A DNA stretch of 64,000 bases from JBNLAN01 sp050302175. Lineage in GTDB: Bacteria > Pseudomonadota > Zetaproteobacteria > Mariprofundales > Mariprofundaceae. The notes below the pieces were generated by a model. It had not been told where the DNA came from and did not search any database. It saw only the letters and a program-made list of their open reading frames with translations. Positions within the stretch are counted from its first letter, which is position 1, and the number at the start of each line of letters is the position of its first letter. The stretch lies in contig JBNLAN010000013.1 of NCBI GenBank assembly GCA_050302175.1, positions 62,001 to 126,000 of the forward strand, read 5' to 3'. Both the position numbers and the translations under genes were made by a program. This document shows positions 1 to 8,497 of this stretch, piece by piece.

Positions 1-1026
1 CGGCTTGGTGTCCAGTGGGACTGTTCGGAATACCTGCCCAAGGGCGGTGCCGAATTCGTCGACGAAAAGCTGGGGGCGAGCTTCCGCTTCGGCCTGAACA
101 GTCGTTTCCAGCCCTATCAGGTAGAACGCGCCAAATTCGATGAGATGATGATTAAAAATGCAGTAGCACATGGCGCAACACTGCATGAAAAGGAAAAGAT
201 ACTGGCCGTGGATTGTCGCGAAGATAGTGTCAGCGTAGGCACCGACAAGGGCGAATACACTGCGCGCTATTTTATTGATGCGACTGGCCGCAGCTCCTTT
301 ATGGGCAGAAAACATAAAGGCATCAACCGCATCTCCAATCTGGGCAAATTCTCGCTATATACGCACTACAGCAATATGATCTCTCCGGAAGCCGAGGCCA
401 TGTTTGCCTCAGGAGACATTAAAATCCTGATGCTGGATATCGGTTGGTTCTGGGTCATTCCGCTGGTGAACAAGCGCCTGAGCCTTGGCATTGTCGTGCA
501 AAAGGATATTCCGGCCGAAGAGCGCAAACCGGAGTTGTTTGAACGTCGCGTGGCCGAATCGCCATTTTTGCAAAAATTACTGAAGGGCGCGAAGCAGGAG
601 ACCGGCATCAAGGCAGAAGCGGACTTCAGCTTCTCCAATCACTGCCGCCACGGCCTGCGCTATGCATGCTGCGGCGACTCAGCGGGCTTTCTCGACCCGG
701 TGTTTTCATCCGGCGCATTTCTGGCTGTTACCAGTGCGGAGCGCGTGGCCGATCGCATTCATCAGGGCTTTGAAGAGGGGCGCGAAGCCGACCCCGAACT
801 GCATAAGGTGGACGATGCAGCACACGAGCTGGGCTTCCATTCGATGCGCCTGTTTGTTGAACGCTTTTACCAGAGCAACATGGTGCACAACATGTTTTTC
901 GCAGCCGAAAAGGATGAGCGTGTCAAAAACGACATTACGCAGATTCTTTCGGGCAATTTATGGGCTGGAAATAATGCCTTTCAGCAAACTCTGCTGGATA
1001 GCCGCCGTGCAAACTCAGCCAGCTAA
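1..1026 (+). CDS. Flavin-dependent halogenase-like oxidoreductase (5' end outside window)
   Basis: The reading frame is open from base 1 to the stop at 1024-1026, so the N-terminal FAD-binding Rossmann part lies upstream of the window. What is visible resembles the middle and C-terminal parts of the tryptophan-halogenase/geranylgeranyl-reductase-like FAD family: YQVERAKFDEM, the FAD-fold motif FIDATGRSSFMG, and a second dinucleotide-contact stretch CGDSAGFLDPVFSSGAF. It contains WFWVIP (445-462), which fits the WxWxIP motif typical of flavin-dependent halogenases. The next genes on this strand are DarB- and DarA-like, so a tailoring role (halogenation or oxidation of a dialkylresorcinol) is inferred. 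A monooxygenase or dehydrogenase of the same fold is the alternative. The 3' end overlaps a convergent gene by 12 bases. Confidence 0.75.
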   Translation, partial: RLGVQWDCSEYLPKGGAEFVDEKLGASFRFGLNSRFQPYQVERAKFDEMMIKNAVAHGATLHEKEKILAVDCREDSVSVGTDKGEYTARYFIDATGRSSFMGRKHKGINRISNLGKFSLYTHYSNMISPEAEAMFASGDIKILMLDIGWFWVIPLVNKRLSLGIVVQKDIPAEERKPELFERRVAESPFLQKLLKGAKQETGIKAEADFSFSNHCRHGLRYACCGDSAGFLDPVFSSGAFLAVTSAERVADRIHQGFEEGREADPELHKVDDAAHELGFHSMRLFVERFYQSNMVHNMFFAAEKDERVKNDITQILSGNLWAGNNAFQQTLLDSRRANSAS

Positions 1027-1428
1027 GGCATCAGTTGCAGGCAATGTTTTCAGTTGCGATATGCTGATGCCGAACGCATCGGCATATCGTTGCAGTTTTG
1101 TCTCAGGAAGCTTATCGAACACAGCGGGTTTGAGATGACGACGAACCTGCCAGCGGAAAAATCCACTGTATCCGGCCAGGATGGCCTCATCCATCTGGAA
1201 AACAGTCATATGATAGGCGAGCGGACTCATAAGCCCGGCTTCAACCTGCTGGCGCACTTCGGCTACACGGTCGCGAATCAGTTCCCAGGCTTGCCCGTTG
1301 GTAATGTTAACGGAATCACAACCTTTGCTCTCCACCAGCGTATATTCGCCCTTCTCGTCTACAGCGTAGGCAACGCGCTGCCAGCGATCCGACAATCCTG
1401 CATCCTGTGGAACATCCTCTTTCTTCAT
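1015..1428 (-). CDS. Conserved-looking hypothetical protein, 137 aa
   Basis: I do not recognise the family. The protein is soluble, has no signal peptide or membrane segment, and is mostly predicted helix, with a central QVEAGLMSPLAYHM stretch and an aromatic GYSGFFRWQVRRH segment. ATG at 1428 is preferred to the adjacent GTG at 1431 because GGAG lies about 7 bases before the ATG. The gene converges on the halogenase-like gene with a 12-base overlap, and diverges from the ketosynthase gene. It may be unrelated to the biosynthetic cluster. Base composition matches its neighbours and codon usage looks like real coding sequence. Confidence 0.6.
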   Translation of the reverse strand: MKKEDVPQDAGLSDRWQRVAYAVDEKGEYTLVESKGCDSVNITNGQAWELIRDRVAEVRQQVEAGLMSPLAYHMTVFQMDEAILAGYSGFFRWQVRRHLKPAVFDKLPETKLQRYADAFGISISQLKTLPATDALAG

Positions 1429-1592
1429 CACATCGCTCCAATGTTGCCTAACTTATTGGCCGTAACTTTAGCAGCTCGCAGGCAGCGAATGAAGCCATGG
1501 GCCTATTTCCTTGAAAACAGGACGCACGCGCATACAATTCCCGGCTTCAAAACAAGCGGTTGTTTGCATCCAGGCGAAATCCGTCACCAAAC

Positions 1593-1598
1593 AAGGAG
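1593..1598 (+). promoter_or_regulatory. Ribosome binding site deciding the ketosynthase start
   Basis: AAGGAG lies 5 bases before ATG 1604. The same frame is open upstream to another ATG at 1511, but that one has no comparable site and would add 31 residues that look unlike the family. Confidence 0.7.
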
Positions 1599-1603
1599 AA
1601 TTC

Positions 1604-2743
1604 ATGGGGCTGCATGAGGTCTACATCAACAGCATCGGCACCTTTCTCCCCAACGAGCCAGTCACCAACAACCAAATGGAAGCGCTGCTGGGTATAGCTG
1701 GCAATAAGCCTTCTCGAGCACGTGCCGTGGTGCTGCGCAACAACGGCATCAAAACCCGTTACTACGCTATCGATCCGGTCACCGGCAAACGCTCGCACAG
1801 CAATGCGGAGATGACAGCCTTGGCGATCCGTAACCTTGGCATTGATATCTCCGACATTGAAAGCCTGGCCTGTGGCTCCTCCTCGCCCGACCAGTTGCTG
1901 CCGTCGCATGCGGTGATGGTGCATGGTCAGCTCGGCAACCCACCCTGCGATATCGCCTCGTTTGCCGGCATCTGCGTCTCCGGTTTTCAGGCGGTCAAAT
2001 ACGGCTACATGTCGATCCGAAGCGGCGAAACCCAAAATGCTGTCTGCACAGGCTCGGAGCTTGCCTCCCCATCCATGCGCGGCAGCCAGTTCGAGGCTGA
2101 AATTGCCGATAAGGCAGAAGCGCTCGGTAACAATCCTATTCTGGCCTTCGAAAAGGATTTTCTGCGCTGGATGCTTTCGGATGGCGCCGGCGCCATGTGG
2201 CTGCAAAACCGGCCGGGCAAAGGCATCTCCTTCAAGATCGAGTGGATCGAAACCCTTTCATATGCCAACGAGCTCTCCGCCTGCATGTATCAGGGAGGAG
2301 TCAAGCAGGCGGATGGCAGCCTCACCGGCTATCGCGATTTTACCCCGCCGCAGATCGCCGAGCAGTCGGTACTGGCACTGCAGCAGGATGTGAAATTGCT
2401 CAACGAAAAGGTCTGCGATGTGATTGCCCGCGCGCTCGATCACTCCGTCCGAAAATACGATCTCGATCTGGATAGTATCGATTATTACCTGCCGCACATC
2501 TCTTCCGAATATTTCCGCTCGCGCCTCGATGAGGCCTTCGAGGCAAAAGGGCGCCCCATTGCGCCGGAGAAGTGGTTCACCAACCTCTCCGAAGTGGGCA
2601 ACATCGGCTCGGCCGCGATCTATCATATCCTTGCAGCGCTTCGCGATTCCGGAAAATTGCAGAACGGGCAAAAGCTGCTGTTGATGGTGCCCGAAAGCGG
2701 CCGCTTCACCATGAGCCACGCCCTGCTCACCGTCGTTGCCTGA
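1604..2743 (+). CDS. darB: 3-oxoacyl-ACP synthase III family protein, DarB-like
   Basis: Thiolase-fold ketosynthase III of 379 aa. The nucleophile is Cys124 in AGICVSGFQ. The partner residues are the His in YYLPHISSEYF and the Asn in SEVGNIGSA, giving the Cys-His-Asn triad of the FabH/DarB family. In known dialkylresorcinol pathways DarB condenses a beta-ketoacyl thioester with a 2,3-unsaturated acyl partner before DarA aromatises the product. The DarA-like gene starts 16 bases after this stop, which supports that pairing over a primary fatty-acid role for FabH. The start at 1604 is set by a strong ribosome site. Confidence 0.85.
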   Translation: MGLHEVYINSIGTFLPNEPVTNNQMEALLGIAGNKPSRARAVVLRNNGIKTRYYAIDPVTGKRSHSNAEMTALAIRNLGIDISDIESLACGSSSPDQLLPSHAVMVHGQLGNPPCDIASFAGICVSGFQAVKYGYMSIRSGETQNAVCTGSELASPSMRGSQFEAEIADKAEALGNNPILAFEKDFLRWMLSDGAGAMWLQNRPGKGISFKIEWIETLSYANELSACMYQGGVKQADGSLTGYRDFTPPQIAEQSVLALQQDVKLLNEKVCDVIARALDHSVRKYDLDLDSIDYYLPHISSEYFRSRLDEAFEAKGRPIAPEKWFTNLSEVGNIGSAAIYHILAALRDSGKLQNGQKLLLMVPESGRFTMSHALLTVVA

Positions 2744-2759
2744 CTCTGGCCCTGCGCTC

Positions 2760-3665
2760 ATGAAAAAAGTACTCGTGCTCTATTTCTCGCAAAGCGGACA
2801 ACTGCGCGAGATTCTCGAATCCATGCTCGCCCCGCTCGCGGGCCAGCCGGAGATCGAATTGATCTGGCGCGAGATTCACATGCAGAAGCCGTTTCCGTTT
2901 CCATGGTCCACCCGCACCTTTCTCGATGCAATGCCGGAATCGGTGCTGGAAATTCCGGCAGCGATCGACGACCCGGGCATTGCAACGGATGCCCCCTACG
3001 ATCTGGTGATTCTCGGCTACCAGCCGTGGTTTCTCTCCACTTCGGTGCCAATCTCATCGTTCCTGCAATCGAAATATGCGGCGGTGCTAAAGAATACGCC
3101 GGTGGTCACCGTGATCGGCTCACGCAATATGTGGCTGATGGCGCAGGAGCGCATCAAGAAGCACCTGACCCGCCTTGGCGCAACACTGGTGCTGAACGTG
3201 CCGTTTATCGACCGCGCTCCCAACTCGCTCAGCGTAATCTCGATTCCGCTGTGGTTGCTCACCGGCAAACGCCAGCCGCTGAAACTGCTGCCCCGTGCAG
3301 GCGTTTCGGAAACCGATATCGCAGCGGCCGAGAAGCACGGCAGGATTATTCTGGACTATTTGCAATTCGGCGAGTGTGCCGCGAAGAAAAACCTACAGAC
3401 AAAACACCCGGCCGAAGTGTTTCCGCGCCTGTTCGGCGTGGAAAAGCGCGCCAATTTCATTTTCTCGAAGTGGGCCAAACTCATCCGCAAATTCGGCGGT
3501 CCGGGCAGTGCAGCTCGCATCCCGCTGCTGCTGGTGTTCATGGTCTACCTGATCACCGTTATCATCATCATTTTCCCGCTCACCTGGTTTGCCTACCAGC
3601 TTCAGAGGCTACTAGCTCCGAAAAAGCTCGAAAAAGAGGCCCGCTACTATTCTACTGGCGAGTAA
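2760..3665 (+). CDS. darA: Dialkylresorcinol condensing enzyme, DarA-like
   Basis: A 301-aa protein that begins with a flavodoxin-like strand-loop (VLVLYFSQSGQLREIL, phosphate-binding SQSGQ) and has a C-terminal hydrophobic segment at about residues 258-285 (LLLVFMVYLITVIIIIF) likely to anchor it in the membrane. Length, N-terminal motif and C-terminal anchor match what I know of DarA-type enzymes, the aromatase/cyclase partners of DarB. ATG 2760 is chosen over TTG 2736, which would overlap the ketosynthase. It is the last gene of the forward group. The AT-rich gene that follows converges on it 22 bases downstream. Confidence 0.82.
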   Translation: MKKVLVLYFSQSGQLREILESMLAPLAGQPEIELIWREIHMQKPFPFPWSTRTFLDAMPESVLEIPAAIDDPGIATDAPYDLVILGYQPWFLSTSVPISSFLQSKYAAVLKNTPVVTVIGSRNMWLMAQERIKKHLTRLGATLVLNVPFIDRAPNSLSVISIPLWLLTGKRQPLKLLPRAGVSETDIAAAEKHGRIILDYLQFGECAAKKNLQTKHPAEVFPRLFGVEKRANFIFSKWAKLIRKFGGPGSAARIPLLLVFMVYLITVIIIIFPLTWFAYQLQRLLAPKKLEKEARYYSTGE

Positions 3666-3687
3666 TGCCTGCTTTTGGCACACTCAA

Positions 3688-4392
3688 TTAATTCCAGAAA
3701 TCATTCGATGCCTTGGAAAGACGCTCATCCAACGCATCCCAAGAAAAACCAGCATTGCGATAAAGCAGCTCAATTAACACGACAAGTTCCTGCATCTGAT
3801 CAATAGCGCTCATTAGATCACCCATTGTTATTCCTAGCTCACTTATATCAACAAACCGATATTTATCAGCAACGTATTGTACTTCTGAGTGGGCAGTCAC
3901 GCGGTCTCGAATGGTCCGAAATCCAGCCATAGCTCGGCTGGTTTGAAGTGCCTCCCATTTCTCTATTGTGGATTGGTAGAATTTGTCGAACTGTTCAATT
4001 CGGTTAAAGGTCTCTTGCTGCTCCCATATCTTCAGTGCTTCAATTATCTCGGAATCTTCCTCCCCAGCGATTAAAGGAGTAGCCCAAGCTGAAAACTGAC
4101 TTCGAAGATCTTGTCTTAAAGGCTCATCTTCAAGTTTGCATACTAAGTTACGAATACTTGGAGTGCGTTCATCACCATCAAAAGAAAGTTTTGCGATTTC
4201 TTGAGCGCAAGATAATAAGAGAGAGTGTCGTAGTACTTCAAATCCGCGTGAGCGTTCACCAGAACCAAAAGACTGAGCGACATCCTTATTGAATAACATG
4301 GGATGCAGAATTGAATACCTCTCTTTGAGAATAATAAACGCATCTAGAAGATGGCTTGCATGTGATTGGAGTTTCTCGATTTGCAATGGCAT
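3688..4392 (-). CDS. HEPN-domain protein, AbiU2-like (AT-rich, probably acquired)
   Basis: All-helical 234-aa soluble protein. Near the C-terminus it has Arg162-x5-His168 (RDRVTAH), matching the Rx4-6H motif of HEPN ribonuclease domains. The overall pattern (N-terminal ILKERYSIL helix, LLLSCAQEIAKL, then the RxH helix) recalls the AbiU2 HEPN family linked to abortive infection. It is visibly more AT-rich than its neighbours and sits alone between the DarA-like gene and the ABC exporter. No partner antitoxin (nucleotidyltransferase or small ORF) is visible next to it. Assignment rests on the motif and fold impression only; another HEPN subfamily is possible. Confidence 0.5.
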   Translation of the reverse strand: MPLQIEKLQSHASHLLDAFIILKERYSILHPMLFNKDVAQSFGSGERSRGFEVLRHSLLLSCAQEIAKLSFDGDERTPSIRNLVCKLEDEPLRQDLRSQFSAWATPLIAGEEDSEIIEALKIWEQQETFNRIEQFDKFYQSTIEKWEALQTSRAMAGFRTIRDRVTAHSEVQYVADKYRFVDISELGITMGDLMSAIDQMQELVVLIELLYRNAGFSWDALDERLSKASNDFWN

Positions 4393-4450
4393 AGTCTACT
4401 CCCCTCCCTGAAATAGTAATAAATTTGAAGTACGTTAATTATTTCTGAGT

Positions 4451-4477
4451 ATGACCACTTTAGCTAAAAGTGGTCAT
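4451..4477 (-). terminator. Perfect 11-bp hairpin after the ABC exporter operon
   Basis: ATGACCACTTT and AAAGTGGTCAT flank a 5-base loop just downstream of the exporter permease stop. There is no U-run behind it, so it may stabilise the mRNA end or act as a barrier between the exporter and the AT-rich HEPN gene rather than be a classical terminator. Confidence 0.45.
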
Positions 4478-4484
4478 TGATTGA

Positions 4485-5735
4485 CTATGGCTGCTGGCGG
4501 CGGAAGACGATCACGGCGGCGACAAGGGTGGCAGCAAAGAAGCCGAGCAGCAGCAGTGCATTCGGCCAGACAGTGCCAACGCCTGCATCGCGCACGAAGA
4601 TATCCACAAAAGCTTCATGCCCCCAATGAAGCGGCGAGAAGTTGCTAAACGGTTGCATGAAATCGGGCATCATGAACACAGGAATCATGATACCGCCGAT
4701 GGCCGCAGCAATCACAATCGCAATGGGGCCGGCCACCGACACCTGATCGTAATTATCGGCCACGATACCGAACAGAATCCCCAGCCCGGTGGCAGCGAGC
4801 CCTGCCGCGATACCCACCAGCAGCAATGCCTCCGGATGCTGGCCGAGCGTGAGCGCCGGAGCGCCAAACAGCGGCAATACCCAGATGCCAATGGAGAGCA
4901 TCAATGCCAGCTGCACGAGGCTTACCAAACTGTACACCGCGATCTTGCCGGAGAAGACCATGGCAATGGAAACAGGGATGGTACGCAACCGCATCAAGGT
5001 GCCTTCATGGCGCTCGCGCAACATGGAGGCGGCCAGCGGCAGCGCAATAAAGAAAATGGCAAACATGGTCCAGCCGGGCACATTGTGCTGCACGGCGTTG
5101 GGCTTCAGGCTCGCCTTGCCGAGACTGGCAAACTCCTCAGCAACTCCGCTTGCCTCATCGGCAAACAGCGCATCCGGCGACACATCAAGCTCGCCTCCTG
5201 CATCTTCTGCCTGTGCCTGCAGCGCCTGCAGCAGCAGCCGTATTTTCTGCGCCAGCAACAGCTGTTTCACATATGCCTGCACGGAAAACTTGAGTGAATG
5301 CTGAATGCCCGGATCGAACAACAATGTGACCACATCAGTGTTTTCGGCTTTATCTCCATTTAGCATGGCATCAATGTCGCCAGAAAGCGCTTCACCCGCA
5401 CCTTTGCGAATGATAACCGCCGCCTGATAATCACCGCGCGCCACAGCTGCACGCAGCCCGGTCTCTGCAAACGCTTTGCCGCCCTCATCTTTCAGCAGCG
5501 TGAATAGCTCGGCTTCGGCCAGACCATCCTGCAGATCCGCGGAAAACTCGCTGCCATCCAGGTCGATGACCGGCAGTTCCATATTGGACTGGTTGGTGGT
5601 TTCGAGGATGTTGTTCTGAATCAGCGTAATCACCAGCACCAGCGCCATCGGCATGATGAACAGCAATCCGAGACCGGCCACATCGCGCAGCAACAGCAGC
5701 GATTCTTTCCGAATACTGGCAAGGAATTTGATCAT
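4485..5735 (-). CDS. ABC-2 type transporter permease
   Basis: 416 aa with the ABC-2 layout: one N-terminal membrane helix (about residues 20-40, LGLLFIMPMALVLVITLI), a large extracytoplasmic domain to about residue 225, then about five helices in the C-terminal half. The C-terminal ...RRQQP is cytoplasmic. It abuts the ATPase gene: the ATPase stop and this start share the region around 5735. Such pairs export lipids, polyketides or drugs. The neighbours suggest export of the resorcinol product to the envelope. Confidence 0.85.
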   Translation of the reverse strand: MIKFLASIRKESLLLLRDVAGLGLLFIMPMALVLVITLIQNNILETTNQSNMELPVIDLDGSEFSADLQDGLAEAELFTLLKDEGGKAFAETGLRAAVARGDYQAAVIIRKGAGEALSGDIDAMLNGDKAENTDVVTLLFDPGIQHSLKFSVQAYVKQLLLAQKIRLLLQALQAQAEDAGGELDVSPDALFADEASGVAEEFASLGKASLKPNAVQHNVPGWTMFAIFFIALPLAASMLRERHEGTLMRLRTIPVSIAMVFSGKIAVYSLVSLVQLALMLSIGIWVLPLFGAPALTLGQHPEALLLVGIAAGLAATGLGILFGIVADNYDQVSVAGPIAIVIAAAIGGIMIPVFMMPDFMQPFSNFSPLHWGHEAFVDIFVRDAGVGTVWPNALLLLGFFAATLVAAVIVFRRQQP

Positions 5736-6475
5736 CAGTCGCGCAACTCCCGCCCGGTCATTTCAAGAAACAGATCACCGAGATTGCTGCAATTGGGACG
5801 GCTGGCAATCAGCGCTTTTGTTTCGTCCTCGATCATCAATTCACCTTCATTGAGAATGCCGACGCGCGTGCACAGGCTCTCCGCCTCTTCCATGTAGTGC
5901 GTGGTATAGACCATAGTGACACCGTGTGCGTTCAGCCCGCGCAGGCAATCGAAAATCATTTCCCGCGACTGCGGATCAACACCCACGGTTGGCTCATCGA
6001 GAAACAGCACCTTCGGCTCATGGATAATACCGGTGACAATATTGGCCCGCTGGCGCATGCCGCCGGAATAGGAAGCCACCGGATTGCGCGCAAACTTACC
6101 GAGTTGCGCCACCTCGATGCAGTAATCAATGCGCTCGGCCAGGCGCTTGGCCGTCAAGCCCTGCATGCTGCCGAAGTAGCGCAGATTCTCGATCAGACTG
6201 AGCGATGGATAGAGCGCCGAGACTTGCGGCACCAGCCCGATGCTGCTCTTGAGCGCATTCGAGGCATACTCGGAGTGATGACCATTCACCAAGGCCTCTC
6301 CGCCACTCGGCGGAAAGATGCCGCACAGAATGGAAATCAGCGTGGTTTTGCCGCTGCCGTTCGGACCCAGCAGACCGTAAAACTCGCCTTCGGGCACATG
6401 CATGGAAACACCCTTCAAGGCCAGATATCCGGTACTTTTGTAGCGCTTCTCGAGCTTGTCGATGCGAATCGCCAT
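5735..6475 (-). CDS. ABC transporter ATP-binding protein
   Basis: 246 aa, a complete nucleotide-binding domain: Walker A GPNGSGKTT at about residues 37-45, Q-loop in GLVPQVSALYP, signature YSGGMRQRANI, Walker B VLFLDEPTVGVDP and switch His in VYTTHYMEEAE. The VGVDPQSR and THYMEEAE forms are typical of ABC-2/DrrA-like exporters. It is joined to the permease downstream and to the BtrH-domain gene upstream (shared bases near 6475), so all three are probably translated from one message. Confidence 0.9.
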   Translation of the reverse strand: MAIRIDKLEKRYKSTGYLALKGVSMHVPEGEFYGLLGPNGSGKTTLISILCGIFPPSGGEALVNGHHSEYASNALKSSIGLVPQVSALYPSLSLIENLRYFGSMQGLTAKRLAERIDYCIEVAQLGKFARNPVASYSGGMRQRANIVTGIIHEPKVLFLDEPTVGVDPQSREMIFDCLRGLNAHGVTMVYTTHYMEEAESLCTRVGILNEGELMIEDETKALIASRPNCSNLGDLFLEMTGRELRD

Positions 6476-7494
6476 TAGCGTACGCCTTTCATCACCTGTT
6501 GCAGGCGCGTGAAAATCGCCTCTTCCTTATCGGCACAACCGCGCAATATCTCGGCCAGATGCGGGTAGGTCTCGGTGATGGCATCACGCTCCTTGACGAT
6601 GCGCGCACCGCCCAGTGCAAAGTAGCGCCAATCGTCGCCCACCTCGGTCAGTTTCTGCGAAAGCTCGGAGAGCTCATCGATGCCGAGCAGTTTGGAGGCC
6701 TCCTGCAAAAAGGCTGCGTACACGAAACGGAAACCGCCGCCGCCGGTGCCGATCTCCTCCTGCATACGAATCACCTGCCCGAGATGCACATTGGACTCTT
6801 TCATGCCGTAGCGCTCCGGCCAGGTTTCCAGCTTGTTGGCCAGATAGCGGATCCCCTTCACGCCAAATAGCGGAATCGGAATCTTCAGCATTTTGTTGCA
6901 GGTTTCGTGAATGCCCTTGATGGCCGCCGGACGCAGACGCGACAGATCGGGCTTGCCAAGCAGATGATAGATATGGCCTTTGGGCGCCAGTGGCCCTTTG
7001 GCAAAGCGCGCTTTCAATAAATCCCTGGAGGCGCAACGCACCGGTTCATTCAATACCGGATCGCTGATCAGGTAGTCGTCGCCCTCTTTGCCGTAGATGA
7101 CAATGTTATGAGCGTTGAAATGGAAGCGGAGCTTGGGCGGGAAGTAGGGGAGCCAGTAGACGCCGACCTGGGCGCCGAGCATGCGCCCTTCGTCCAGCAG
7201 TTGATCGAGTTTTTTCTCACCCTTTTGCGGATTGCGGAAGTGGTAGCGCTTCACCTTCACGCCGAGACGGTTGGCCGCACGCTGAAAAACACCGCCGGGC
7301 ATAATGCGATAGGTGGTCAGCGGCAGGCGATCCACTTTCACAAACGGCATGAAGCCGAAAAAGATGCCCGAGCCGATACCGAAGATCATCGCCTCGCTGA
7401 GCTCGGTGCCTTCCTGCAGCATCAGGGCCTGGGTGGCGCCGCTCTCGCAATGCGCTGCGTGCCGGTGTGTAAATTTCGGAGTGCTTTCGCTCAT
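6475..7494 (-). CDS. BtrH N-terminal domain protein (DUF4872-type C-terminus)
   Basis: 339 aa. The N-terminus has the conserved AAHCESGATQAL segment, whose Cys/His resemble the papain/C39-like fold of BtrH. BtrH is the butirosin acyltransferase that moves an ACP-bound acyl group to an amine. The rest (FNAHNIVIYGKEGDDYLISDP, then helical) matches the DUF4872-type companion region. It is the first gene of the exporter operon, so it may transfer an acyl or amino-acyl group to the product or process a carrier before export. Function is inferred from family and position only. Confidence 0.65.
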   Translation of the reverse strand: MSESTPKFTHRHAAHCESGATQALMLQEGTELSEAMIFGIGSGIFFGFMPFVKVDRLPLTTYRIMPGGVFQRAANRLGVKVKRYHFRNPQKGEKKLDQLLDEGRMLGAQVGVYWLPYFPPKLRFHFNAHNIVIYGKEGDDYLISDPVLNEPVRCASRDLLKARFAKGPLAPKGHIYHLLGKPDLSRLRPAAIKGIHETCNKMLKIPIPLFGVKGIRYLANKLETWPERYGMKESNVHLGQVIRMQEEIGTGGGGFRFVYAAFLQEASKLLGIDELSELSQKLTEVGDDWRYFALGGARIVKERDAITETYPHLAEILRGCADKEEAIFTRLQQVMKGVR

Positions 7495-7506
7495 GCTTCT
7501 CTCTCT

Positions 7507-8322
7507 TTATTTCTCGGCCATCACCGTATCATCCGACTGACCCAGTCGCCAGATAAAGCCGATACCGACCGAGGTGTAATATTTGCTTTTCACCAATGGG
7601 CTATCAGCCACCACCCCTTGTGAAAGGTCGCGCAGGCGCAGGAATACGCCGATCCAGAAACCGTCGTAGACCTCATAATTAAGATTGGTGCTCAAATAGA
7701 TGGAGTGAAGACCCTGATGCGCCTGATAGGCTGGGCGTGTGGCAGTGGCGTACTGCGGAGCCACGCCGTAGTAGGTGTCGTTGTAGCGTTGAGAGGCATA
7801 TAGCAAGCCGATTTCGCTCTTGCTGGAGAAGGCCCCGTTCGGCCCGAAATCCTCGAATGCGACATGCATACTCGGCTCGATCAGCCAGCCGATATAATCA
7901 CCACGAACATTCAATGCACCGCGCACCGGCAGATGCACAACCGCCTCCATGTGCTCATCGGTGAGCCAGTACCAGTTCAGCTGCGGGCCTACCTGCCCGG
8001 TCAGATAGAGCGGCGGCATGCCCTCACGCGCCTTGTTGCCTTTTTTCACTGGCAGACCGAAGCCGAAATCGAGATCGACGGTCATACGCATGGTCTCGAG
8101 CAGGCGACCGCGCAGCCCCTGCCGGTCCATCCTGACCACCTCACCGCGATAGATGATATAAGGAAAAGCCAGCGGCAGCAGGTAGCGCTCGTCGCTACCC
8201 ATATAGTGCGGCAGTGAGATGAGTCCTGTGGCAAGGCCCGCTTCCCACACCGGCTTTTCTTCCAGCCTGCGCTCTTGTGCATGCGCGGATGTAAACAGGA
8301 CAAACAGCAATGGCAGCAACAT
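7507..8322 (-). CDS. MipA/OmpV family outer-membrane protein
   Basis: 271 aa, ending in alternating beta-barrel strands (YYTSVGIGFIWRL). The N-terminal WEAGLATGLISLPHYMGSDE and FPYIIYRG are family hallmarks. A short signal peptide ends at AHA|QE. With ATG 8322 the signal peptide lacks basic residues. An in-frame ATT at 8340, 7 bases after AAGGGG (8348-8353), would add INRKFC and a normal basic n-region, so the true start may be there. It lies 12 bases upstream of the BtrH-domain gene on the same strand and may share its message. It could form the outer-membrane part of export or scaffold a complex. Confidence 0.8.
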   Translation of the reverse strand: MLLPLLFVLFTSAHAQERRLEEKPVWEAGLATGLISLPHYMGSDERYLLPLAFPYIIYRGEVVRMDRQGLRGRLLETMRMTVDLDFGFGLPVKKGNKAREGMPPLYLTGQVGPQLNWYWLTDEHMEAVVHLPVRGALNVRGDYIGWLIEPSMHVAFEDFGPNGAFSSKSEIGLLYASQRYNDTYYGVAPQYATATRPAYQAHQGLHSIYLSTNLNYEVYDGFWIGVFLRLRDLSQGVVADSPLVKSKYYTSVGIGFIWRLGQSDDTVMAEK

Positions 8323-8497
8323 GCAAAACTTTCTGTTAATCGAAAATCCCCTTGACGCAAACCGAATCCATAAGGTTACGCAGGGTAGCGCACGAGGGAT
8401 AGGATGCCTAGTCGAAGTCGGAGCAGGGATATGGACTTTTTCCCAAGCGAAGTTACTCTAGGCCTCTCAATATCAACATGAGGAGGAGTGAAATCGC

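Noticed and set aside
145..1026. Start of the halogenase-like gene at ATG 145
   Set aside because: The frame is open to base 1 with family-like sequence before that ATG, so the gene is cut by the window edge rather than starting there.
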